DNA from: Ilyonectria destructans | Taxonomy: Eukaryota; Ascomycota; Sordariomycetes; Hypocreales; Nectriaceae | Length of the DNA: 64,000 nucleotides | Assembly (NCBI GenBank): GCA_020740775.1 | Contig: JAHEWK010000004.1 | Span: 3,162,001 to 3,226,000, forward strand | Direction: 5' to 3' | Part shown: positions 1 through 10,812 of the stretch, piece after piece | How positions within the stretch are numbered: position 1 is the first letter of the stretch | Layout: every line of letters begins with the position of its first letter | Made by a program: the position numbers and the translations under genes | Notes under the pieces: generated by a model | What the model saw: the letters and a program-made list of their open reading frames with translations, nothing else | Told to the model about the DNA's origin: nothing | Databases searched by the model: none

Positions 1-918
1 TCCAAATCCCATGTGGTACCGCTACATATCATCACCATCGCACGATGGTGACCATTGCGTCTCGTTAGGCACACTGTCTTGGCCTTGTTGGGCTTTATAG
101 TACATCGACACTTTTGATCCGCCTTGGAATCCGACTTGGTGACCGCAGGTTGGTCCTTGGCAGCTGACGGAGAAAGACAGCTTTCCCATCTTTCGAGGCC
201 CTTTTATGCCGATGTTGGGGTATTTGGCGCGGCAGCCGAAGACGGCGTTTGGTCTGTGACATGCTCGGTCTCTTGCTTCCATTCGTTGAGCCGCCTTCCT
301 GGCCACTTTTCGAGCTGCCATTAGCGAAGGCTACCCGTGAGAAGGGCAAAGAGAGTGCCGGCAGCGGTGATCACGAAGATCGCCCAATTGCCATATAGAC
401 ACCATGGAATGATTGAAATTCCGAACTGAGCTACGATGGTCAGGCAGCCCAATTTCCAGACACGGTCGATCTGCAGGTCGTATCCCCATATCCACCCAAG
501 TAAAAATATTAATGCGGAGTGAGATTTTGAGCGGACCATGATCCCCTAAGCTAGCATCGCGTAATAACTATTCATCCGATAATTTGGCTACTTCTTCACC
601 GGGCTGAGCCTCTAAGAACAGTTCATGATCGCGAAGAGTCCTTCTAAGTAGCTAGGAACGGTTGGTCCGTACGTATCCAGTAGAACAATTGACCATCATA
701 GCTGGGCAATCTGGTGTCGGTGGCATCAACTGCTTGTCGCCGATTGCCGACGCGAGCGAAGTAAGCGCATATGCAACCCATCCAAAAGAAAACGCCACAG
801 TTGTCACGTAAATCCGAGGGAGGCGTTTAGATGGCTGGACGTAGACTCCAAATAACTGAGCGATGGCTTGCTGTACAGTGTTGCCGCCAATTAGCAGAAG
901 GAGGGAAAGAAATATCAC
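1..918 (-). pseudogene. Relic of an uncharacterised fungal multi-pass membrane protein gene
   Basis: The minus strand carries one protein-like sequence broken into pieces. The N-terminal part (918-652) is strongly hydrophobic and includes segments such as VAFSFGWVAYALTSLASAIG and the polar stretch DKQLMPPTPDCPA. It stops at TAG (654-652), where the context NRS-*-LL suggests a former TGG. A second hydrophobic part (539-321, FLLGWIWGYDLQ) is in a different frame. It stops at TAA (323-321) before WQLEKW, and a further TAA lies at 206-204; both fit lost CAA codons. The same frame stays protein-like to the left window edge (KTVCLTRRNGHH). I recall the pattern from a widespread unnamed fungal membrane family but cannot name a function. 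The 3' end runs out of the window. The next gene relic starts about 40 bp beyond its 5' end on the other strand. Confidence 0.6.
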
Positions 919-960
919 CGGGATTCTGCCATTGACGTAACAGCTGATCCGCGGCGGACA

Positions 961-3513
961 TTTTGCGGGAGCCTTGAGGGTATCACAGATTACATCAACA
1001 ATAGCGACATCGTCAACACGGAGGACTCATCAGCTATCAGGCGGTTTATAGAAACCAACCCTGGTGTGAATGAGATGGTTCGGGTACTAATTCATCCGGG
1101 CATTCTGTGCTACAGTTGTGAAGAGCTGAAGCAACAAAGATGCCTTGCGCAGTCAATAGACCACAACGGGGGGCGAGAACAACTACCCACAACAACGGAG
1201 TTCTACCCCTCACAGAAGAAATCATCAATGCCGTGCCAGATCCGGAACGCCTTGAGCGACCAGTCCGGGCAGAAATCGACTGTCTTGGCAAGATAGCCGT
1301 CGACTTGGCAAACAATGGCAAGGTCGAATTTCTGGACACAGACATTCAAATTGCTATTAGGGAACTTGAGGCCAAGACCAACATACCGTTACCGCATGCA
1401 CTGGAATATAACATACAGAAACTATCGGTCCTAAGCGTGGAATCCACTCATGGGGAGACGAGGTACACATTCTTGCACCTCACAGTCCAAGAATTCTCCA
1501 TGGCTACACACCTTGTGCACAATCCAGGGCTCATAAAAGAGCATATCAGCAAACACAAGTACAGTCAGCGCTACCAAAGCATCTGGCGATTTGTTGCCGG
1601 CTTATTACCAACAAAAGATGACCTTGTGGCCTTTTTTGATCTGCTACAACAAGAGCCCCGGGATTTGGTTGGGAAAAATCTCGCTTACATTTTGATGCAC
1701 TGCCTGGGCGAACGCGAGAGCCACCTAGACAAGACCTGTCGGGACAGAATTCACGAAATGCTGTCAGACTGGCTCAGCTTCGAAGTACATTCAAAGTTTG
1801 GATGCTCCATGATCAACTCAAATGCACTTCCAGACAGCATCTTTGTCAAGGCACTACACTACGCAGATCAATGGCCTTTTAATTACTTATACCCAAAATA
1901 TCATCGGACTGACTTGTCGGAATTCTTATGCGACCGTCTCATCAGTTGCCTTGATGACCATTGGGAAGTGGACTAGGTTCAAGTTGCCAGCGTGTCAAGG
2001 ATTTTGTCTCATCAGTCGTCACTTCCATTGAACATTATTGCAAGGCTCCGCCAAATGTTCGAGAGCAACGATCTGCCGCGAAAGAACTTCGCAGAACAAA
2101 CCTTGGGTTTACATGGAGAGTTGATAGAGTCTGAAGAGATCGATGCTATCAATCGGCTGGCCGCGGGGGTTAAAAGAGGATCGACAAGCGGCTGGCCGTT
2201 GGATTGCCGACGTCTATCCCCCAAAACCACTCGGCACTTAGTTGAATGTATAGGAGTAAATCGGGGCTACAGTGCGTGGGACTTGCTGATGAATCGATCT
2301 GAGCTTGCCCAGTCAGCCATTGACGCCCTGGTTGACAGTTGGACTAGTGGCAAGGACTTCCCAAAGCGCAAACGGGCTTTATATCTCAAGGTCTTATGCA
2401 CAGCCAAGAGGCCCAACATGAAACCCAAATACATTGAGAGACTGCAAAGCTATTTCAGGGGTATTCAGGACCACTCAATGATACTGGAAACTGTTTGCTC
2501 ATTTCTGGAGCAGCCAGAATTCTGTCATATTGTGTTTCCAAAAGTACAGGAGAACTTCGAGAGCGTTTCACCGCCAAGCCTTTTCGATTTGCCGGACAAA
2601 AGAACAGTTTTATTATCTTTCTGTTATCGCAACGCCGTGTATGAATTTCAACCTATCATTTGTCAAGCAGTGGCGCGTGTGCTGGGATAAGACGACGATT
2701 CCAGCGTGCAAGAGTATGCCGCAGAAATATTGTGTACACAGGAAATACACTTTGCAAATGAAAGCTGGAGAGAACCAGAGATTGTGCAGTCCATAAAAGA
2801 GGCACTTGAGAAGTATCTGTTCGAATTGGCAAGATTCTTTCCAGAGTTGCTAGGTGGCAACCCACTCGAATGGGTAGTGAACAAGATGTCTCTGCCTTGG
2901 TGCAGAATCGGAGGCTTACGCCATGGAGAGAGGAACCCGCATAATATGCGGCATTCTTTCGCGAAATGATGAGACGCAAGTCAACCGTAGTCACTCGTGG
3001 CTGCAATCAGTCGAAAATATGTTGCGGACTGCTCGAGGAGGCAAGCAGCTAGCGCGCGTCTTTCGTCTAGAATATGGGCTCAAACCGGATGGGTTACTTA
3101 AACTCATCCTAGACCTTGGACCCAACAGCCCGGCCAAAAATGATATAATGGACATCATTGATGGTAGTGCGGGCCGGCCGGAAGCTACAGAAGCCTTGCT
3201 GGACTTGATGGAACGGATGAGGGAGTCAACATTGGTGACGAACACTGTGGTCAGCGCGTTAGAAGTCGGGGTGAAATTCTCGACTCAAGTTAAAGACCGA
3301 TTGGCGGAGCTGATACGAGATCCAGACGGCTACGGGTTGCAAGACCAGGCGACCAGAGTCCTGATCTCTCAGCCTTTGCTATCTTTAGAGCGCCTACGCG
3401 ACATTCTCAATCACATTGATCTTTGTGAAAGAGACGTTTGGGTCCTCCAGCCGGGAAATTGGTGGAAACATCGGGACTGTGAAGAATTGGCAGATACGCT
3501 TAGCCCCCTGTAG
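961..3513 (+). pseudogene. Relic of a NACHT-type NLR (STAND) gene with HEAT-like C-terminal region
   Basis: Protein-like sequence runs through changing frames. It begins at 961 (IRRFIETNPGVNEMVRVLI, then a segment like the NACHT small helical region) and continues from 1140 with a winged-helix-like block containing TRYTFLHLTVQEF, a hallmark of fungal NACHT proteins. Long alpha-helical, repeat-like sequence reaches 3513. Breaks are a TAG at 1974-1976, a TAA at 2688-2690 and at least two frame changes (about 1140 and 2923-2969). The P-loop, Walker B and N-terminal effector domains are missing; the homology ends where an antisense membrane-protein relic lies. Both stops fit CAG/CAA to TAG/TAA, the CpA to TpA change expected from RIP. 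It is very unlikely to make a full NLR. A short transcript from an intact segment cannot be excluded. Confidence 0.7.
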
Positions 3514-4434
3514 CCCACCCCTATAGCCTCTATAACGAGCCCTCTGTAGCCCTCTGTAACCTGCCCCCTATGGCCTCTATCATTAGCCCTCTATATTCTT
3601 TAAAAACTAACTCTTTAAAATAAGATCTAAAAATTAAAGAGAAAAGTAGAAATAATATTATACTCTATCTCTATTTATAATATAGTCTTTTTTTATTTTA
3701 TAGATAATTATTCTACTTTATAATACTATATTCTAAAGTTAATATCTCAGGTCTAAGGTCTTCGGTCTAAGGTCTCTGTGGATCAGGGCCTAAGACATCC
3801 CCAGTGTGTCCTCATCTGGGATTGAGGGGAAAGTTACCAGGCCGCCCGGTCCGGTTATTAGGCCGTGACAATGCAGCTATAGCGTCACCACTGTGGCTAA
3901 GCTGGAGCCCTAGGCGACGAGTGTGCAAGCCTGCAGGTAAGCTTTCTCAATTGGAGGCAGTCTCAAAAGTGGGCAAGGCGGGGGAGGTCTCTCAAATGAC
4001 GTTGCAAATGCAGCTCTTGAGATGCTCCTTGTTTGGCAAATCTCTTCCCTTTTCCATCTCTGACACTACCTGCAACTGAATAGACATCTACCAACCATGG
4101 CCGCCCTGGTAGATTCCCAATGCCTGACTAAGTCCTGGGCGTGGTGACTTCAGCATCTCCATCATCAAGCGGCAGCTTTGTCAGGCCGCCGTAAGTTCAA
4201 TGGGGCTCCAGGCTAGCCGAATTCTCGCATCGTCTCTGCGCTGTGATTCGAGCATTCGTCCCCAGTGCGACCCTGCATCGGTCTCCGCCCGCCGTCGGTC
4301 TTGGCGTTTTCCGATGCCCCCGAGCTAAGAACGAGGCGATTGGTAAGGTTGGTAAGGCTTGGGAATCCCCCGCCAACCCAGCTGGCTCAGTGACGTCTCA
4401 GGGTTGGGATAGCGGCCGTAATAGAGTCCTGGTG
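3514..4434. other. Gene-free stretch with low-complexity and AT-rich block
   Basis: From 3500 to about 3590 the sequence is a degenerate repetition of CCCTCTGTAG / CCTCTATA-like words. It passes into an almost pure A/T block at about 3595-3745, then into short repeats of GGTCTAAGGTC around 3752-3778. The rest has ordinary composition and no convincing gene. The small open frames at 3804-4079 and 4243-4443 show no recognisable domain. The AT block right after a RIP-scarred relic suggests decayed repeat DNA. Confidence 0.5.
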
Positions 4435-4590
4435 TATATATAGCTGAAACGGGTCGTAGCTTGGTAAGGCGGGAATACATTTCATCATACCTCCATCATA
4501 CTCCATCATACCTTGACTCTTATCTCAATCTCATTCCCCGGACTCAATCTCACACCTCACCTCATCTCACCTCATCTCAACACAAAAAAC
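4435..4590 (+). promoter_or_regulatory. Core promoter and 5' leader of the NmrA-like gene
   Basis: A TATATATA box lies at 4435-4442, 149 bp before the ATG. The leader has two sets of 10-bp repeats: CCATCATACT-type units at 4483-4512 and CTCATCTCAC-type units up to 4580. This is a pyrimidine-rich leader of the kind common before highly expressed fungal genes. The ATG context CAAAAAACATGTC is good. Confidence 0.6.
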
Positions 4591-5618
4591 ATGTCTAAAC
4601 TCATCACCGTATTTGGTGCCACCGGCAACCAGGGCGGCTCCGTCGTCCGGGCCATCCTCAACGACCCCGCCTTGTCCCGCGAGTTCAAGGTCCGCGGCAT
4701 CACTCGCGATGTCTCCAAGCCCGCCGCCCAGGCCCTGGCCGCCAAGGGCGTCGAGGTTGTAGCTGTGAGTCCAAACCTGTACCAGATTTTGCGATCTGCA
4801 GGCTCTAACGATTTCCCGCCAGGCCGATATGGGATCCATTGAGCTGGCCGCCCCCGCCGTCGCTGGCGCTCACACCGTCTTCATGGTCACCAACTACTGG
4901 GAGAACCCTTCCGGAGATGGCGAAATTGCCCAGGGCAAGGCTGTCACCGACGCTTGCAAGGCTGCCGGCGTCAAGCACCTCATCTTCTCCTCCCTCATCA
5001 ACGTGAGCGAGGTCAGCGGCGGTCGTCTGACCCACATCCACCACTTCGATGGAAAGGCCAAGATCGAGCAGTACATCCGCGGCAGTGGAGTTCCCGCCAC
5101 CTTTGTGCTGCCCGGCCTCTTCATGTCCAACCTGTTTACCATGATCCGCAACAACGGAGAGGGAGCGTACAGCCTCAACCTTCCCGTGTCCCCCGACAAG
5201 GGCCAAGTGCCCCTCTTTAACGCTGGTGGCGATCTCGGTACGTCCCAAGCATTGCTCTAAAATGCCCTGCAAACTAACATCCTCGTTAGGCAAATTCGTC
5301 AACGCTGCCCTCCGACACTACCCTAGCTCTATTGGCAAGCACATTTACGCTGCCACCGAGTACTACACGCCCTCGCGCATCATGTCCGAATTCTCCGAGG
5401 TCATGGGGAAGCCCGCCACCTTCAACCAGATTTCCGACGAGGCCTTCAAGTCTGGCAGGCCCCCGGCGCTCGCGCAGGAGATGCTCGAGAACATGCTGCT
5501 TCTCGACGACCCCGGCTACTACGGCGGCGCTGATTTGAAGGAGAGCTTGGATCTTTTGAGCGAGAAGCCCACTACCTGGAAGGAGTTTGTTGAGACCTAC
5601 AAGGAAAAGTGGTTGTAA
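4591..5618 (+). CDS. NmrA-like NAD(P)-binding protein
   Basis: Three exons (4591-4764, 4823-5237, 5290-5618) give 305 residues with all frames joining exactly. The N-terminus SKLITVFGATGNQGGSVV is the glycine-rich Rossmann motif GxxGxxG of the NmrA/HSCARG atypical short-chain dehydrogenase family. It is followed by FKVRGITRDVSKP, the usual cofactor-discriminating region. NmrA-like proteins bind NAD(P) and act as redox sensors or regulators in the cytosol or nucleus rather than as enzymes. The family's classic member modulates the nitrogen regulator AreA, but this protein need not be that orthologue. Codon use is strongly C-biased, which together with the TATA box and CT-rich leader suggests good expression. 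It converges with the HET gene, with 221 bp between stops. The main alternative is an isoflavone-reductase-like oxidoreductase. Confidence 0.88.
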
Positions 5619-5839
5619 ATGTGCAAGACACACAGCCTAGACGGCACGGAGTAAAAGATATCGACATTAATGTAAATAACGAAGAATGAAATTCCTTCGA
5701 TTCAAATTCAATGCTAAAATAAATCCACGAAGCTATGCAATCCGTTCAAAGCTACACGCTAGTTGCATGGATACCTTCAAAACTCTCCAAACATGGTAAG
5801 AAGTGAGCGGGATACCGAGATGAAAGGTGTTGTGGCTCC

Positions 5840-8224
5840 TTACACCAAAGTCAGTGTCTGTTCCTCGAGTGATGCCGTCCACTCCTCTCCAAATTCCGTT
5901 GGCTTCACGTTTCCTTCCTCCATAGATAGACACAGGATAACGTTGTCCTGACCGGCAACGGAGTCAACATCATACTCCAACGCGACAATAAAAAATCCCA
6001 CTCTGCGGTACGTGTTTGGCCTCCCCTCTACCGAGACCACCATCAGCCCCCGAGACTCCGCCGCGATGTTTTGACGACCATCCCATTTGCCCCTGCTTAA
6101 TTCCAAGAATTTGTAGTCTCCATCACAGAGAATCGTGGGCTGGCCGTCTTCGTATGAAATCTTGAAATCTGGGTTCGTCAGACACCCGTCGATGTAAATG
6201 AGGTTTGAAAACGGCTGTGCAGTTGACGTTGGGCTAAGCCATTTGAACTGCCCCAGAATTTCTGAAGCCTCAAGGTTCGACACGCGGGCTTTGATTAAAA
6301 CTTCGCCCTCGACGACCAAATGTGTTGATGCTGGATAATGGCCGGTGATTTCGTTCTTTGTGATTTTGATATCCTCTACCGAAGCTGTCACGTTCTCGGC
6401 AACGGAAAAGGATAATGGGCCATCTACCTTCGCCCACGACCAGGAAGGGCAGGTCCTGGCGGGATTGAAGACCATCAAGTCGGGATCTTTGTTGGTCGCA
6501 TTCTGATACCACGATAAGCCGGCTATTGGGTTGCCTTTCCAAATACCGCCAAAGTACTTGTCGCCAGTCTCCTCCTCTAACTCGTGGACGATACCTTGCA
6601 GTGCGTTCAACTTGTCAGCTGGATCGCCAAGCTGTCGCTTTGAAAAGTCTTGCACCAAGTTTCTCCAGATACTACCAAACCTCACTGTGTTGACACTATC
6701 CAGTGGAGGGGAGAAGTGATGGCGTTTGAAGGTTTGATACTGGTCCGGCGCTTGACCTCCATCGGCCTTGTTGCCCTCTCCGCACTGCCACAGGGCTTGG
6801 CCAGAGCCGTAGATGAGCATTCGGCGGGAGAGCCAAGACTCTTGCAGCGTCCAACCTCTCTTGCTAATGGGTTCGGCTTCAATACTCGGCGCCTCTACAA
6901 GATCTCGCTTGTCGCGAGCTGCCGCTTTTCCAGCGAGCCATACTGTTGAAATGTCGTCCTCCCAAGCGTCCTCGTCGACAAACCAGGGCGTCGTCTCGAA
7001 CAGCGTTTTGACTTGGTCGCGGTATTCCATGCTCTCGCGGTACTCTGGATTGTTCCGGTGGCCATCGATCCAACCCAAGAGACCCTTGACGTCCTTGGGC
7101 ACAATCATATCCATGTTGAAACAGGTACCCGATAAACCCTGAAGATCGGGCCGAGGTTCAGTGAAGCTCTCGCTGGCGCCGGAGGACTTGGCTGCTACGA
7201 CGGTCACCCAGGCATTTTTGTAGACTTGGGCCATGGCCGCAATCTCGCGCGCCTTGTCCTCGGAGGAGTCTTGGACAATGCAGAGAGCGTCAACCCAGAG
7301 ATACTTGATGCCTAGCTGCTGAGCGCACACGGCAGCTTCTCCCACAACGTGAGGAAGGTTTTCGAAGGTGATGCCATTCTTGTGCGCAGCTAGGTTACTC
7401 TGAATGGTGGTGTACTGCTTCTTTGGGTCACCCCAGACGTAACTGAGTGCCACGTAGCGACCCTCCTCGCCGCCACTCTCATGCAACCGAATAGCAATGT
7501 CGTCGACACCGACGCCCGAGATCTCCAAAACCCGGGTGGGAAGCGGCGTCGGCCCCTTTGCGCGACAATCAGGGTGGTCACGCTCACACGTCTCGATCCA
7601 CCCGCGCGCCGTTGCCATCGCCGTGGGACCTGCAACCATGGGGTTCGGGGGTCGGAAGGCAACGCAATCTGCGGCAGCCTGGCCGTCGACAGTGAAGGCA
7701 TTCATGAGGACTTGGCGAGCCCTCATCTGGGGAAACCCCCAGCTCATTTCAAACTGGAAGAAGTGGATTTGAGAGCTAGGAAGGCTAGAGTCTCGGCCGA
7801 AACCCCAGCGAAGGATGAAATTCGCGTCGGTCACGAAGTATTCCGGTCCGCCCACTTCCTCAATGAGCTGCAGGATGATGTAGACGCAGAGCATGCATCG
7901 TTCGTTTTCCTGGCTCCACACGAGGAGATCGCGAGTTGTGCCCAGGATAGCGAAGCGATGGAGAAACAGATCGAGGATTGTTTTGGGATCGCGCAAGCAG
8001 CTGCAGAGCTTGCATTTGGAGGCATCCCAGCAGATAAACCCTTGGGGTCCGGGAGGCCGTATCGAGAGGTCAAGATGGATTTGTGTGCTGCCCATCTCTT
8101 GAGGATCGTCTGCGGCTGAGGGCGGGGCAGGTTCTGGTGGTTGCGGCGATGGGTGATGAGCTTCAGCGACGCGGTTTTTTCTGGCCGAGAGCCAGGCCGA
8201 GCTCCGTTGTACAAGACGCTTCAT
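5840..8224 (-). CDS. HET-domain (heterokaryon incompatibility) protein
   Basis: A single exon encodes 794 residues. The three diagnostic HET blocks are present in order: YVALSYVWGDP (residues 257-267), YLWVDALCIVQDS (308-320) and RGWTLQESWLSRRMLIYG (456-473). Upstream, GWIETCERDHPDC (208-220) is the Cys/His segment that often precedes the domain. The family triggers cell death when genetically different hyphae fuse, usually when activated by a partner protein. No NACHT, WD40 or membrane domain follows: the C-terminal 320 residues are globular and unassigned, and the Pro-rich residues 25-40 look disordered. The start is the first ATG of a long open frame; no intron is needed. Its neighbours, an NLR relic and a HeLo-like protein gene, fit an incompatibility island, but the partner is unknown. 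Confidence 0.93.
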   Translation of the reverse strand: MKRLVQRSSAWLSARKNRVAEAHHPSPQPPEPAPPSAADDPQEMGSTQIHLDLSIRPPGPQGFICWDASKCKLCSCLRDPKTILDLFLHRFAILGTTRDLLVWSQENERCMLCVYIILQLIEEVGGPEYFVTDANFILRWGFGRDSSLPSSQIHFFQFEMSWGFPQMRARQVLMNAFTVDGQAAADCVAFRPPNPMVAGPTAMATARGWIETCERDHPDCRAKGPTPLPTRVLEISGVGVDDIAIRLHESGGEEGRYVALSYVWGDPKKQYTTIQSNLAAHKNGITFENLPHVVGEAAVCAQQLGIKYLWVDALCIVQDSSEDKAREIAAMAQVYKNAWVTVVAAKSSGASESFTEPRPDLQGLSGTCFNMDMIVPKDVKGLLGWIDGHRNNPEYRESMEYRDQVKTLFETTPWFVDEDAWEDDISTVWLAGKAAARDKRDLVEAPSIEAEPISKRGWTLQESWLSRRMLIYGSGQALWQCGEGNKADGGQAPDQYQTFKRHHFSPPLDSVNTVRFGSIWRNLVQDFSKRQLGDPADKLNALQGIVHELEEETGDKYFGGIWKGNPIAGLSWYQNATNKDPDLMVFNPARTCPSWSWAKVDGPLSFSVAENVTASVEDIKITKNEITGHYPASTHLVVEGEVLIKARVSNLEASEILGQFKWLSPTSTAQPFSNLIYIDGCLTNPDFKISYEDGQPTILCDGDYKFLELSRGKWDGRQNIAAESRGLMVVSVEGRPNTYRRVGFFIVALEYDVDSVAGQDNVILCLSMEEGNVKPTEFGEEWTASLEEQTLTLV

Positions 8225-9091
8225 GTCGGTGGAGTTGAGGAGAGGGATGATGCGATGGGAGAAATGTCACGCATGTTCTTCCGTCGATGCCGTCGATGAG
8301 CACGCTCAGCCGCACACTAATACGAGCGCGCGGGGTGGCATAGCTGCAAGGCAGATTTCCCTGTATTAGTTGGGCAAAACACAGAGCGGAGCACACATGA
8401 TTTGCAGGAATACAGAAGAGTATATAGCAGAGCCGCAAAATTCTGGTGGTACTCAGAATTGTTACGGGCTCTTCACCACCGTCGCCTTAACTTGGGCCGT
8501 CTTGGCCAAGACTGAGACATCTAACTTGGCTCTATTGCTAGCTGGAGGCGCTAGCATGGTGTCGAGGTTGCCGACCCAAAGATTGCTGCTAGGAATACGG
8601 TATCGCGCCTCTAAGGCCATACTGATCTGGATGCTGCATCCCTCCGCGAACGCGAAGCGACAAGTATTTGAACTTATTTATTGGGCGGCCGAGCTAGTCC
8701 TTGAATCGGGAACCGCTTGCGCTGCCCGTTGATATGGTACCGCATTGACTGCTACGGCAAAAGTGGAATGAACACTCCACTAATGCGTAGTGTAACTGAG
8801 GCCTATATTGCATGCGACATATGGCCTTTATGCCATTCGCCACGGAAAGCCTAAAAGGACCAAAAACAAGGATGGGTCTTTTTTACGTAGCAAACCAGCC
8901 CAACGTCCATGGTTCAAGAATAAATTTTACGGAATATGCTCTACCAGATCTGACATGCTTAAGCGCTTTCAGTGTGTGACGTTCCAAATGTTCCAATATC
9001 CAACAGTTGCTGCCCTCGCACCTGAGTCGAGGCGGCTTCTACTCATCACTTATATCCAAACGTCCCATCCAGGCGTCTTTTTCCGAGTCCC
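8225..9091. other. Intergenic, 5' side of HET gene
   Basis: This stretch holds the upstream region of the HET gene and the downstream region of the SPFH gene. Small open frames (8370-8732, 8808-9122) show no recognisable domain or coding bias. No repeat or RNA gene seen. Confidence 0.4.
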
Positions 9092-10450
9092 TCAGGCTCC
9101 CGCCACGGCATCCACCACTTGACGAGTACCCATGAGCTGGATCCACTCCGGCACAACCCAGAGGCTGAGGCTGAGGGCCAGGGGGCCCCAATTCTTGATG
9201 GTATCGATGGTGGTTGAGGAATTTTCCGCCAGCGACCCAAGCAAGTTGGCGCCGCAGAAGACCACCAGGCCCAGCAGCAGCCGGCGCTGGTCCTGCCGCT
9301 GGTACAGCTCCATGGTAATGAAGATGGCGAAGGTCACCGCCCACGCGATGTAGGCGCCGGTCCTGTACGCCTTGATCTCACCTTCGACCGGTTGGAGGGC
9401 CGGGACGCACGCGCTGGCCGCGACGGTCGTGCCGCCCACGATGTGCAGCAGCCAATCCGGGATGCGGTGAGCTAGGGCAACGGGCACGCCCATTCCCCAC
9501 ATGATACACAAGCCAGACATAAGCTTTGCTGGGAGTGACGGGAAACGGTGGCCGTTACCTTTGCTGCGGCCAGCCAGAGGGCGTTCTGCCACAGGAACGA
9601 GGCGACTACTGCCCTGATCGTGACCATGAGTTGGACATGTAGGAGGTCTTCGGCCGTCACCATGATGGTGCAAACCGTCTTCTTCGAGGATGGCTTTCAC
9701 GACATCCTCAACAGAACCACCGTGGCTCGGAACGTCGCCATCGACATCGCCAAGGTTCGAATTGGGGAAGTACCCAAGGCCGAGATATTTGCAGTCGTAT
9801 TCCAGCTGCTCCTCCCGGGCCCGTCGCTCGGATTTTAGGCCGGTACACCTCTTTGTGCGCAGTCCCTCCTTCGGGGCGTGTATCAGGGTGGCATTGACAG
9901 CGTTCCCTGGCTTGGACAGGATACCCTCATCCTTCTTTAGCTCCATGCCAGGCACGTCGTGTAGCTCCTCAACGCTCGCGTGAAAGATGCGAAGGCCGAA
10001 CTGCGACAGCTCGCTCTGGATGTTGCAGTAGAGGCGCTCCTTGAAGCCCTCGCGCTCGGTAAAGATGTCCTCCATCGTCATGCCTGAAACGAGCACGCGC
10101 GTCTCGCCCTCGATGATGCCTTTGACGGTGCTCTCGAGGAATTGTGAGCTGGCCTTCTTGTTGGCGTCGGCGTCGGCGTCGGCGAGCAGCATGGCGTACT
10201 TCTTGAGCGAGTCGCCGCTGCGCTGGTGGACATCGGGACCGACGGTAAAGACGACAGGTAGGAGAAACTGGAGCTTCTCCTTGGTCATGGCCTGGAGGTT
10301 CATCGAGTAGTCGCAGGGCTGGGTGCTGAAGCGAAAACATCGTTGACTGGGCCAAACCCAGGCGCATTTGGTGGTCTTGATGACGTTGATGCCCATGCCA
10401 GTAATGGCAAGGTACTCGTCGGGCGCCGCAATGCGGTAGGACATGGTCAC
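9092..10450 (-). CDS. SPFH (flotillin/prohibitin-type) domain protein with multi-pass hydrophobic C-terminus
   Basis: The open frame encodes 452 residues. Residues 1-180 match the flotillin SPFH domain closely: MSYRIAAPDEYLAITG, MNLQAMTKEKLQFLLPVVFT, GIIEGETRVLVSGMTMEDIF, ERLYCNIQSELSQFGLRIF and VEELHDVPG. The normal flotillin coiled-coil (Ala/Glu heptads) is absent. After an unassigned linker come about five hydrophobic segments (LMSGLCIMWGMGVPVALA, LLHIVGGTTVAASACVPAL, AYIAWAVTFAIFITMELY, LLLGLVVFCGANLLG, ALSLSLWVVPEWI). Gene structure is uncertain. Between about 9540 and 9663 another frame reads VQLMVTIRAVVASFLWQNALWLAAAK, a better coding candidate than the long frame, so an intron, a frameshift or two adjacent genes are possible. 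SPFH proteins scaffold membrane microdomains. It diverges from the HeLo-like gene across 491 bp. Confidence 0.65.
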   Translation of the reverse strand: MTMSYRIAAPDEYLAITGMGINVIKTTKCAWVWPSQRCFRFSTQPCDYSMNLQAMTKEKLQFLLPVVFTVGPDVHQRSGDSLKKYAMLLADADADANKKASSQFLESTVKGIIEGETRVLVSGMTMEDIFTEREGFKERLYCNIQSELSQFGLRIFHASVEELHDVPGMELKKDEGILSKPGNAVNATLIHAPKEGLRTKRCTGLKSERRAREEQLEYDCKYLGLGYFPNSNLGDVDGDVPSHGGSVEDVVKAILEEDGLHHHGDGRRPPTCPTHGHDQGSSRLVPVAERPLAGRSKGNGHRFPSLPAKLMSGLCIMWGMGVPVALAHRIPDWLLHIVGGTTVAASACVPALQPVEGEIKAYRTGAYIAWAVTFAIFITMELYQRQDQRRLLLGLVVFCGANLLGSLAENSSTTIDTIKNWGPLALSLSLWVVPEWIQLMGTRQVVDAVAGA

Positions 10451-10812
10451 GGTGCTGGTTTAATTGGCGTGCTGGAAGCTGGAGCGAGAGAAGAAGATTG
10501 CAAGTCGAGCAAAGCAAAAGTGGTTGTTGCAGCGGAAGCAGAGCCGCGTCCGCGTGTTGTCCTCGGTTGTCCTTGAGAGCTCGTTCGATTCTGAAGTTGG
10601 CTATGATCGGGACCAACGCCAGGCCGTCGGGCAAGCTGGAATACCCTCCACCGAGATCCCTCTTTCGTGCCACACGTGATAGCACCGCCCGTGGTGGCGT
10701 TGGCGGCCTCAGAGCGATTGGTGCTGAGCCCCGCGATGCAGCTGGCGGCCTGAGGCTGTTCTCACAGGGCCATATTCCGAAGCCCTTCGAGCAGCAGCAG
10801 CAGTCCACACCC

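Noticed and set aside
4805..5302. Minus-strand open frames across the NmrA-like gene
   Set aside because: Antisense shadows of a C-rich coding sequence; the sense strand explains the region with exact splice joins.
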